From: Dillenia suffruticosa
Taxonomy: Eukaryota; Streptophyta; Magnoliopsida; Dilleniales; Dilleniaceae
Assembly: GCA_033439265.1 (NCBI GenBank)
Contig: JAVTVX010000002.1
Coordinates: forward strand, 4,474,001 to 4,538,000
Length of the DNA stretch: 64,000 nucleotides
Reading direction: 5' to 3'
The stretch's first letter is position 1. Every line of letters begins with the position of its first letter. The position numbers were made by a program, and so were the translations under genes. The notes under the pieces were generated by a model that searched no databases, was not told the DNA's origin, and saw only the letters and a list, made by a program, of their open reading frames with translations. Positions 11,273 to 22,900 of the stretch are shown here, piece by piece.

Positions 11273-13360
11273 TCACGTCCTAATCCACTCTACAACCTCC
11301 CTATCATTTCTGATTAGCTCCTGGAGCCCTTCCGGAGGGCTGTTGAGCTGTGTCAGGCCTGAGACAGCCCTTTGACCCATCACCGCAAGCTTATCCGTAC
11401 ACATGTTTGCCTCTCGGAGGATGTGACTGATTGAAGCATTCATTTGATCCATGGTTCCCCAGCACTCTTGCAGTAGATATCCCAGCATGTGGTTAGCCTC
11501 TAAACCTTTGATTATCGCATTGACTAGGAACAAGAAGTCCGTCTCTATTTTTATGTTCCTTGGCTAAGTTAAGCCCCTCACGAAGCCCCCACAACTCCAC
11601 CACCTTCGTGCTTGCAATTCCAATATTGATCCAGAAGCCCAACAGCCATTCTCCAATATAGTATCTAAAGATGCCACCAGCACTAGCTTGATTATCCCTG
11701 AGGTTCATAGCTCCATCCGTGTTGAGCTAAATACTCCCTTCTTTAGGGTAGTTCCATCTAACCTTTCTAGCCATGGCAGATGCTCAATTTATCTACTGTC
11801 TTCTACTGCACTCATCAGCCATGCTTAAGAGTTAAGTTTGCGACAGATTGAGGGTGCGGAGTCTTCTTTTCATGAACGAACCTGCACTTTGACTTCCAGA
11901 TATTCCAACTCGTCACCATAAAAACCAACCCTTCCCTCCTGGCACCCAAAATGTAGCCCTTCATCGTCCCTTTTTCAACCAAGGCAATAGAGAGACCCGC
12001 CAGAACTCTTGGTTTTCTTCAATATTAGCATCCACGAGTTTTCAAATGTCTCTTGCATGCCTGCACTCCCTTAAAACATACTCTATTGTCTCTTCACCAT
12101 CAGCAAATATGAGATAAGTTCCTTCCTGGATGCTACCTCTTTTCATTTTTTCCGCATTAGTTATGATTTTCCCCATGGTTGCCAACCATATGAACATCTT
12201 GACTCTTTCGGGGCTCTGAGTCACTCTTCACCTAAATCCCAACCCTGCTTGCTCCTTTTCCACTGCAACTTGTCGGCGGAGGCAACTGAAAAATTGCCAT
12301 CCGAAGTCATGCTCCAGAAGGTGGAATCTGTTCTGATCTCTCCTCTTGGAATCATGAGTCCTTTTATCACTTCAACCTTCTCACCAGGGAGGATGTTGAC
12401 AGCTCTTCAACTTTCTATCTGCCTTCCTCATCTATGAAGTGACTAACCATAATCTCCTTAGAGCACAACTCCTTTGGGATTAAAGCATGCTTGACAAGCT
12501 CCTCCTCCCCATCCATTTATGCCAGAAGCTAATAATTTCCCCATTCCCTGCCCTCCATTTTAACCCCCCCTGCAAGCAGTCCCTGCTCTTCAAAATTCCG
12601 CTCCAAACAACAGCTCTTCTCTTCTTTTGATATTCCATCAGCCTTTGCCTTTAAGATACTTGTTTTGAACTATCTCACCCCATAGTGCCTTCTCACCATT
12701 ATCTAACCTCCACCCAAGCTTGGCCAGGAGGGTTATGTTACAATCCCTCATTCTCCTTAACCCCAAAGCCCCCTCCTTCTATGGGGCACAAACGCTCTCC
12801 CACTTAACCAAGTGGGCTCTCCTTCTATCCTCGGAGCTATCCCAAAGAATGACCTTATTCATTTGATCTAATTTGTTACAGACTTCCCTTGGAAGCCAAG
12901 AGGATAGCATAGTATAGAGAGGAACTGCCGCAGTGATAGTTGTATTAGTGTTTTCTCCCTGCAGTGCTCAAAAGCTTGGCCTTCCATCCGCCGAGTTTCC
13001 TCTGTATTTTCGCCACCACCTGCCAATACTCTTATGCAAAACCGGGACTCTTAAGTACTTCCCGGATCATTTGTTAAAGAAAACTTACTGCGGGCAGCCA
13101 AAAAATTCTTAAGATACACTGAGCCCCTTGGGAAAATCCATATCTTGGACTTGACGGGTTTGACACACAAACCACTCTCTGCTGCAAAGTCCCTCAAACA
13201 CTTCAAGATATTGCTTAAGTAAAGCAACCAAAGAAATCTTAAGATACACCGAGCCCCTTGGGAAAATCCATATCTTGGACTTGACGAGGTTGACACAAAA
13301 ACCACTCTCTGCTGCAAAGTCGCTCAAACACTCCAAGATATTGCTTTAAGTTAAGGTGCT
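11273..13360 (-). mobile_element. LINE (L1-type) remnant: RT, zf-RVT and RNase H
   Basis: Minus-strand fragments follow the order of a plant L1 ORF2. Near 13340-13050 is the tail of a reverse transcriptase (DFAAESGLCVKPVKSKIW). At 12224-12042 is a zf-RVT segment (VKMFIWLATMGKIITNAEKMKRG, with the Cys pair decayed). At 11708-11273 is an RNase H domain (GGIFRYYIGEWLLGF, ELWGLREGLNLAKE, ISHILREANMCTDKLA). Stops and frameshifts separate them. No poly(A) tail or target duplication could be recognised, so the borders are approximate. It would have encoded the copying machinery of a non-LTR retrotransposon. Confidence 0.8.
13104..13357. repeat. Imperfect ~130-bp tandem duplication inside the LINE
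   Basis: AAGATACACTGAGCCCC at 13111 recurs as AAGATACACCGAGCCCC at 13241, and the following hundred bases match with a few changes. The duplication repeats the reverse transcriptase segment around KSKIWIFPRG, so the LINE remnant has been rearranged since insertion. Confidence 0.85.
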
Positions 13361-13517
13361 CCACTTCCGTAAACAACAACAAATCATCGAATGTGTGAGA
13401 TGAAGGATCCTTTTCTGATCGTCACGAGTGAGAAAGTTTTATATAGATATAACCTTATTTTTTTAAAAAAAAAGTTTAAAACAATACCATTCAAAAAATA
13501 TTTTCAAATCTAAATCC

Positions 13518-13670
13518 GATATGTCATGACTTCAAAATACGATATGGTACTGTTTATTATGGTGTCATATCGTGACTTGAAATCAGGATATGGTACTGTA
13601 CATGTCGAGACTTGAAATTATAACATGTACTGATGAACAGTACATGTCGTGATTTCAAGTCTCGACATGG
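13518..13670. repeat. Fold-back repeat cluster upstream of INCENP
   Basis: Three related direct units of about 40-45 bases share GTC-n-TGACTTGAAAT and ATATGGTACTG. The last is followed by an inverted copy. The arms CATGTCGAGACTTGAAAT (13601-13618) and their exact reverse complement (13652-13669) are 18 bases each. Nested inside, ACATGTACT (13623-13631) and AGTACATGT (13639-13647) form a second hairpin. The cluster lies about 330 bases before the INCENP start codon. Confidence 0.85.
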
Positions 13671-13998
13671 GTGGGTTATTTTTGAAATTTTTTTATAATT
13701 TGTGTTGTTTTATTTATTTTTTTTTTGAGTTTACTTCCGAACAAAGCTCGGAGAGAGAAGCTGCGTCGTTGGTTTGAGTTTCTAACTCTCTGTTGTCATT
13801 TGCAGAAGGTCAAATTTTTTAATTAACCACCAGTAGATCTCGGGCCAAGAAAACCACCCGTAGATCCCGGTCCAATTTTCTTGGCCCGGCCCAAGGAGTG
13901 GCCTTTTACTTAAAATTTGAAAACCAAATCGCGCGGCCATCTTCACCTCTCCCCCCGCTGTCTGCAATTCATGGGGTTAGATCCTGAGTGAGTGAAAA

Positions 13999-16900
13999 AT
14001 GGCGATGATAGAGAAACTGTTCGTCCAGATCTTCGAGAAGAAGCAGTCAATAATCGATCAAGTCAAACAACAAACCGATCTCTACGACCAACATCTCCTT
14101 TCCAAACTCTTGATTCGTGGAATTAAACCTCCTCCTTGGCTCTGCAATTCCTCTTTCTCTCCGGATCTCCAAGGTGTTCTCTCTCTCTACCAATTTTCTT
14201 TTTGGCAATTTGCTTTCTTTCCTTAATTTCGCTTTGAAATCAGGGTTTTTGTTTTCATCAATGGTTGGTATTTAGGGTTGTCTAAAAATTTGTTCCCTAT
14301 GGATCTTATTTTTGTGTGTTTATGTTTATTTTCGATTTATTAAAAGAAAAGCAAGAGGGAATTTATGTTTCTGAAGAAATTTGGTTTTAGTCGCAGTTGG
14401 GGCAAAGCAGAAGTAGAAATGCATTTGACGGATATACAAATTAGGGACAGTTCAGTTTTATCTAAAGAAGGAAGAAATGGAAATTGATATGTTTTGCCTT
14501 ACGTACCACAAGCAATTTTGAATGCTTTTGATGAATTTTCTGGAGGTTTTTTTTTAATCATTTTTTTACATGTATATTGCCTTTTCACCCAATACTAAAA
14601 TTACTTAATCTCAATCTCGTCATGCTTCCCGATATTACTACTGATATGTCGGCATTTATTTAGTTACATTAAACAAAGGATAGCCTGGTGTTCCAAATTG
14701 TCAGGTAATACCAATTTTAGTTGGTCAAAGAATTTTTCAATTGTTTTATGAATATAAACTCATTGGAGTAGTTGTTAAATTCCTGATACTATTAGTACAA
14801 TTTCACGATTATAGAACTATTTCTATTCAAGCTTTTTGTGAAATCCCAACATGAACATATGTTTTTAATCTTAAAAACAAAGGAGTACCCAATTTTTAAC
14901 AACTACAATCATTGGTCCAATTTTCAGTGAATCGATTTGCATGGCTGTTTGAGAGGCTAGGAGCTGCATGAGCCTAGTTTTGATGGATTCTGTGTTGCAA
15001 ACTTACCCAACTCTCACATAACCACAGATCAGTGCTTTATGGTCCATTGCTGCTTCTGACATCTTTTATGCCTTTGCAGGGTTGAATAAGGAAGAACTTC
15101 TATCAAAACTACTGTTTCCATGTTCCAGTCCTGCAATCCCTTATTCTAATAATTTGCTTGAGAAACCGGCAGTAGCAGTAAACAATGGGGAGTTTTTGCA
15201 AGGTTTACATGCCAAAGCTATTGTTTCTAACAGAGCCCTTGACAAAAGAAATGAACCAACAATTGCATCTCAGTCCCATGTTAAAGAAAATGCTTATGCT
15301 TCACTTATTGCAGCTTCTCCTAAAGACGAAACAAACATAAAATTCTCTATTTATTCTGAACCAGACCAATCATGTGCCAGGATTCAAAGGTCCAAGTCAA
15401 GGCAAAGGGCCATAGAGCTTCGTAACAGTGCAAAAGCTAGAGCTAAAAGCTTAAAAAGTAGTGACGTAAAGACCTCCTTTGCTTGCAGTGGAGTGATAGC
15501 TTCAGGGGATGCTTCTGAAAAGTCTAACAATGTTACCGAGTTATTTGGCACTGTAAATTCTGCTGGAAATGAAGTGGGGGAAGGAGCTAACGGTGATTGC
15601 TCAAGGAAGGAAGATTCTAGCAATGTCCCTCATGGTAGAATCACGAGATCCCAAGCTTCTTGCCTCCAAGGTAGTTCAGCAGATAAGTCCTTACAACTGA
15701 ACGGCTCCGTTGATGGTGCCAACAGAGATGGTGATGGAGCTGGTGTGACTTCTGCTGAATTAGCTCATCAATCAGAAGCTTCACATGCAGTTCGCTGTAC
15801 AGAATTTCAAGGTGAGGAGGTGGAGGCTATACTGGCTAGTCAAAAGGATCTGAAGTCATTTGGAGAAAATTCCAGGGATCGTGCAAGCAGGGGAAATGAT
15901 GCAAATGCATACCCTGGTAGAAGTTCAAGGTTGCATGGTGCTCGTCATTACCAGGACCTGTCAATCTGCACAGATTCAGGGGATCTTGCAATCAGGGGAA
16001 ATGTTACAAATAGGTACAGTGGTAGAATTACAAGGTCACAGAGCGTTTGTAATAACCAGAACCTTTCAGTCCCTGGCGATTCTGGCATTTCAGGTTGTAA
16101 GATTGCAACTGCTAGAGTTGCTGCTTCAAAAATGCCTTGGCCTGCAAAATCATCAGACAGAAGTGACGGTTCTATGCCTCCCAAAGCCTTAAGTACTCAA
16201 GAACGTATCCTGCTTGTTACTGATGGAAATGACAAAACTAACCGGGATAGATGTGTGAGGGTTGCTGAAGAAACTAAACATGTTTCTGATGTACCATCTG
16301 ATGCTTGTTTATCTGATGTTCTTTGCAATAACCTTGATTTATGGTTGGAAGCCTCTTTCTCAAGGCCATCCTCTGATTGTTGCAAGCTTGTAAAGCCCAA
16401 GCAACTTGATTTTGATGATGTGGAAGATGTAAGTATCAGGAAAATTACAATACCTGATTCAGTAGAAGGCAAATCACCGGAAAAGAGATGTTCTTTGGTG
16501 CAGAGTCATGGAGCATTACCAAATAAACAATCTTATTCAAAATTAAGTTTGTCTGCCGAGATGTCAGCGGCGGAGGAGCATACAATCTTAAGGCTAGAAG
16601 AGGAAGCACAGAGAGATTCCAGTGAAGCTGAACCAGATAAAGGAGTTGAGGGCCAATTGGAGACTAAAGGAATCGAACTGTGTCAGGTGTCATATCCCAG
16701 AAAAAGTTCAAGTGTAGGTGCAGCATCATCAATGAAAGGAATTCTTGAGGTGTCTGAAGATGCCAATGGGTGTTCCTTAAAAAGTCTTAACATCACAAAA
16801 TCAACTTGCTCCTTGAATGATACTTTTGCTCCTCGGCAAACTGCTAGAGAAAGTCTTGTTGAAACCATTTTTGATCCAGAAGTGTCTTCTCATTCTTGGG

Positions 16901-19900
16901 ATGTCGATTCTGATAGGGGTGCCCATTTGTGCTCTGGAAAGAGGGCTGATAAGATTGTTGTAGCACAACCTGGCAGTAGATGTTTGGAAGGTACCAAATT
17001 GGGCAACGAATCCAATGGTTCTTTGAAGTGTAGTTTGGCTCCTGCACAAAGTGCTAGTGAAAGTCTGGTTCGAACTGTTTTTGAGAAACAAGTGTCTTCT
17101 AATTTGTGTGATTTAAATTCTGGTAGATGGACCCGTTTGTGCTCTGAAAAGAATACCGAAGTGATTTTTGCAGCTGAACCTGCTGGTACGTGTTTAGAAG
17201 TGATCGGCACCGAATGCAATGGTTCTTTGAAGTGTAGATTTGCTGCTCCAGAAACTGCTAGAAAAATTCTGGTTGGAACTGCTTCTGAGAGCAAAGTGTG
17301 TTCTGCCTTTTATGATATAGATTCCGGCGGACGGACTCGTCTGTGTTCTGAAAAGGGCAAGATTGTTGTAGCTGAAGCTGCTAGTACAAATATGGAAGAC
17401 ACTGAATTGGGCAAGGAATGTAACGGTTCTTTGAATTACAGTTTTGCTCCTCCGCACATGGCTAGAGGAAGTTTGGTTGAAACTGTTTTCCACAATGAAG
17501 TATCTTGTACTTTGTGTGATGTGGATACCGATAGAGGGGTCCACTTGTGGCCTGAAAAGAGCATTCAGGAATTTGTTGAAGCAGAACCTGCCAATACATG
17601 TGTGGAAGATACCGAATTCGGCAATGAATGTAAGTCCAAAATGTCTACAGACTGTGAATCTGGCAGAGCTGTTGGATCTACTCTTCATGGTGGACGTGCT
17701 TCATCTTTTGCAAATGAGATTCCTCATGCAGATTGTGCAAATCCACATAATGAAAGCATTCTTGACCGGTGTACAGACCTCACGGGTGCAGAACCTCAAA
17801 CCTTGAGCAAAGGAACATCACACTTGTCAGGGAATTTTAATGGTAACTGTGAAATTATTTTTTCAAATGAAAGTAGGAAAAACCATGCCGTGAACAAGTC
17901 AATACAGCAGGAAAGAGGGCTTTCCCTGGCTCAAGAAGCTTCATGGCCCCAATTTAAGAGGCAAAAGGTTGAGGTTCATCCTTTTGATGTATCATCAGCT
18001 TCTCCAAACTTGAGGGTGAAGCCTTTTCAGAATATTCACCATGACATCAGTAAATGCTTAAATACTGCAGACTTATTGGAGCTTTCCATGGAGTCTGTAT
18101 CTGATCCTGCTTCTAGTGAAATGGATATTGTACATACAGGCCTCATCCAGAGTCCCAATGTCAAAATACATCGAAGTGGGTGTGGGACACCTCCCTCAGC
18201 CAAAAATCTTGAGTCTTCAAATTCGCAGCATAAACAGGTACTTGCCTGTGGCCAGTCATTTTTTAGACACCCTGTATTGAACTAGGTTAAATTTATTCTT
18301 TGCTCAAGAGTTATTGCTTAAGATATTTATGCACTGCAATTGTTGCTTTTCTAGTTATAGATATTATCAAGTGAGAAGGTATTTCATTCAACATAGTTCT
18401 AGAAAGCATGAAGAAAATGTGGAAGCAACATTTTCTAAGTTGTTTAGCAAACACTTCTGTCAGGCATGGGAGTTGTGCATACCTTTGACATGTTTCTAAT
18501 GTTTTCAATATGCTTTCAGATGTTTTTATTTCATCTTTTACATTAAGATATGTCTTCTCTTTTAGTTAAGTCATTGATGTCTACCAGCTTACAAATGAAT
18601 TCATAATCAGAAACTTCACCATTTTTTTTACTTATGATAAATCTGCTTTCTCTGTGAGGGAAGATATGAAACCAAGTCTCTTTACATAAAAGCAGGAGAA
18701 AAAAAAAAACTCTAATCTGCTTGCATGCATATTCAGTATGGAGTTGCCCACAATGTACTTTGATGTCCTTTAGGCTTTTTCCCATGTTACTCTAGTAAAC
18801 TAAAACATCACTTTAAGAAATGATTGTCCAAGTTTCAGTTGTGCATATTAAGATAAATAACATGTTTAGGCATTTTCTACAAATTAAAATTAAAAAAGAA
18901 AAATGATGTCCTGGCATTGGTTTTGTTGCATCAGTCACTTGGATTTTGTCAAGATGGAACTCTTTTTAATAAAACAATCAGTTTATATTATTTTGGTTTG
19001 GTTATAGAATTTCTCAAGAACTATATTCTAGGCATCCATCAAATGTATTTATCATTCTTAATCTTTTACAAGTTTGGTGATTCAATTTGATGTTGCCATA
19101 TTGTAGCAAGATTGTCAAGCTAATGCCATGTATTTTTATTGTATGAGTTGTAAGCAATGTCTAGCATGCTTAAAAACAGTTACTTGAGATTACTTTGCGG
19201 AGAGAACACCTATCAGGGTTGTTTCTGGACTATGAACTAATTAAGAAAGGTGTATACACTTCTCAACATTAAATCACATAGATGATGGTATTAGCTCAAC
19301 ATTGTTCCTTCAGATAATGCCATCTTGCTTACCCCAAGACAAAAAAGGAGAGGAAATATCTTAGAGTTTTTATTTATTAATATGTGGTCATATAAATAAA
19401 TTGTACAAAAGGCTGAAGCCTTTTGCATTAAGGCCTATAACTCACTTTGATTTCTGTAGAACATTTATCTTATGGTGAGCTGTCACCTTTAAGAAACACT
19501 ATTTTATTTTAGTTAGTCAATTTAATGGGGATAGTCAGTGATATTTTTATTACATCTAAAATTCTGATGTTTGTATTCAAATTATTTGTTTTAGTGTTTG
19601 ACTAGATGAAACGCTGTGGATAAATTGGATTCGTTCTAAATTGTTGATATGCAGCCCCCAGTAAAATTGATATCATCTTTCCTAACAAATGGTATCTCAG
19701 TTGCAAACTAGATAAATTGATATTTAAAATCCTGGACTAGAAGAACCCTAATGATATAGATTTGCCTTAACCAAATTATATCAAGAAAATATTAAGGGTT
19801 CATCGCCAATAATTTGGATTGAATCTTGTACAATGTTTTGCATATATGCTTATGCATGTATAAAGGTTCTTAATTCTAATCTACCGTGTTAGGAATCCTC

Positions 19901-22900
19901 TGGTTAAAGCTTCTTATCTGTAACACTAAGGCCACACATTTGTCCATGATAGGGTGGAACCAGCACAGAAGGGAGGACAAGAAGTGAACGCACTTCACTT
20001 GATCTTGTGCTTGAACAATTTAGGGAATCAGCCTTGTCAAGTTTGACCCAGGGAGCTGGAGACTTGGCCTGTGTGTTGAAGGAAGGTGAAGTTGTAGATC
20101 CAAATAGCATTATTGTTGATGGAACAAATCAGAGTACTTCAGAAAATAACCATCAGATGTTCAGCATTGAAATGGAACATCATCTGGGAATTAAGAAAGT
20201 CCTCGCTTGTGCTCAAGAAGGTTTTCAGGAAGGCGAGTCTCCTCTCCAGGAGGATGGTGTATTAGCTGGCTCTGCGTTTTCCCTTCCACATATGGAGTGC
20301 TCAGAATTGATCACTAATAATCATGCTATGCCTGTGCTTGAGAGATTTAACTTCCATGCACAATCAGATTGTGGACCGTCAGGGATTACAGGGGAAGGGT
20401 TTGAAATTGATGAGACAGACCTTCCATATACTGCAATAGAACGTGCTTGTTTCTTGGAGCAGCTTTGCAAATCTGCTAGCATGGACACCCCATTCAACCA
20501 TTTCCCAATAAAGAATAAATTGGTCAAAACATCAGATGTGTTTAAGTCTGTGCCTAATGGGCTTCTGGAGCACATGGACCTTAGGGAAATCTTACCTGTT
20601 GGTTCTAATGGTGAGCAACCTTGCATCAGTTATGGTTGCGTGGATGAAAAGTTGAACCTCATGGTTCAAGGTAGGTCCTATTCTGACGGTGCAATTTCTG
20701 GTACTAGATTTGGATGGGATATTAGGAAACCATATGTATCTCCAGTTGGGAAGCTGTGGGACAGAAGCAAATCAATTTCCAGCAGTTCAGAGAAAGAAAG
20801 GATTTCAAACCCAGAACTTACTTGCTTTCCAATTGAGGAAGACCTGGGTACCATTGAAGAAAATGATAACATAGATGAGTCAGCTGATGCATCAAATGGC
20901 TCAGCCAAAAAGGAACCACTTGCTGATATTACAACAGAGAGCCTAGGCCCTCCATCAATTTCAGTAGCCAAGGCAACTCATGATAGACATAGCCTGGATT
21001 CTGTGAATAATGAGACTAACTTCACTGAAGCATGCAATACCATGAAGCAGAAGCTTGGGAACCACAAAAGCAGTAAGAGTAGATTTAACAAAGAAATGAA
21101 GGAGAACCTTAGCTTTTCTCTCGGTGCAAATGGTGTTAGGAAGGGGAATGAATCTCTTTGTAGCGCCCTACGCAAACCAAAATTATCTTCTAAAAATAGT
21201 TTGAGAAAAGAAGGCCCAAGTTTTTCAGAAAAGGATCCCAAGCACAACAACATTGTAGCGAACGTCAAATCTTTCATTCCTTTAGTGCAACAAAAGCAAC
21301 TGGCCCCGAGTTTAACTGGTGAGCCTTTTCACTCTCTGTCTCTCTTTTTGTGTTTGGGAAATTACATTGTTGTTTTTTTATGTATTGAATAACATGTTGA
21401 CCTCTTCTTATATTAGCTGTGCCGAACTGGAATGAAATTGATGCAATTTCTTAAAATTCATTGAGGAGGATAATTTACTTAGTTCCTCTCAGTTTTCTGG
21501 ATTATTACCAATCGCCAGATGTCTGGTATAGCAAGCTTGATAAGTGATATAAAGAAATGCTTATCTGCTACATTTGCTTCATAATGTTGAATTCTGGTGC
21601 CAAAATTTAAAATTCTAATTTGTATAACAAGACTATTAGATTCACTTGTATTCTTTTTTCCTTATCAAACATGTCAATGTTTCATCTTTTGATGCTTGCC
21701 CTTGAACTTTACTAGCTGAATGATATTGTAATTATACTAAATAAATCTGAGGAAATAAAACACAAAAAAGGGAAACATGCAAGGACGCAGCAAAAAATTG
21801 ATTGTAAGGGAGCTAAAAGTACACCTTGAAAGATTCTTTAAATATGACCAACTTGATGCATAGGTGATATTAAAAGAACATACCAGTCTTTTAAGCAATG
21901 GGCCCATATGCTTGTAGAAGTTGGTGACTAACATAATTTGTCAGCAACAAATGAAAATAATTATCTTCTTATAGAATGAACCTTTTTTCTTTTTCTATTC
22001 CTAAAAATTTATGAACAGAAAAAAAAAAAATACAAACCCTTTAACCAGTATTTGATATTTTAAAAGTTGTGATATTCAATTTCAGTAGCTTACTGTTTCA
22101 TGTGTCCAGGGGCATCACTTGGTTATATAACAGTGTCCTCAAATATATATTAATTGAAATTCTAGTTACAAATTAAATTGAGCATATTATTGTTCTTCTA
22201 AAGTTTGAATAGTTCTCATTATTTGCACTTTGTATTTACTATTGAAAGATTTGAACAATTTTGAGAGAATGATTTGGATCTAAGTTTTTCCTCAGTTTCT
22301 GAAAGTAGTTATATTATGAAACCTCCACAATATGAATGAATGGTTGATTGTTCTGAGATTATTTTCTATTTAGCAGTTTTAGTTATGATATTATCTTATG
22401 ATTAATGTATGTTTTTTGGGGGGATGGGGGTGATGCTCCCTTAATCCCTAGAAATATGATCAATATTTTGGGGATAAACTTGTAAAAGGAAATCCAACAC
22501 ATGGGCATGAGAAATCACATATGCAAGGGGATGCTGACGTGTGAATACTAGAAACTAAAGGAGAATTACTTTATTTACTGTAACGAGAATAACATGAAAA
22601 TGATAATGAGTCCTGTTTGATCTGAATTCAACTTTATTGAAGAAATTGTTTGGCTCCACAGTAGCAGCCCAAGATAAAGGAACTATAGAATGATGTTAAA
22701 AGGGAGAGGGAAACTTGATGTAGTGAGTAATTGTAAATTGTTTGGAATAGTAGAGACAAGATCTGAGTTTCTGATTCAAAATAGTTAAGCAGATGAAGAT
22801 GTTTTGTTGGTGAAAATTTACTTTTGGCACCTTTTCAACAACTAGTGTCCTTGTTGATATTTTTGATTGTGCTGACTTTCATTTGCAAAGTTGTTAATTT

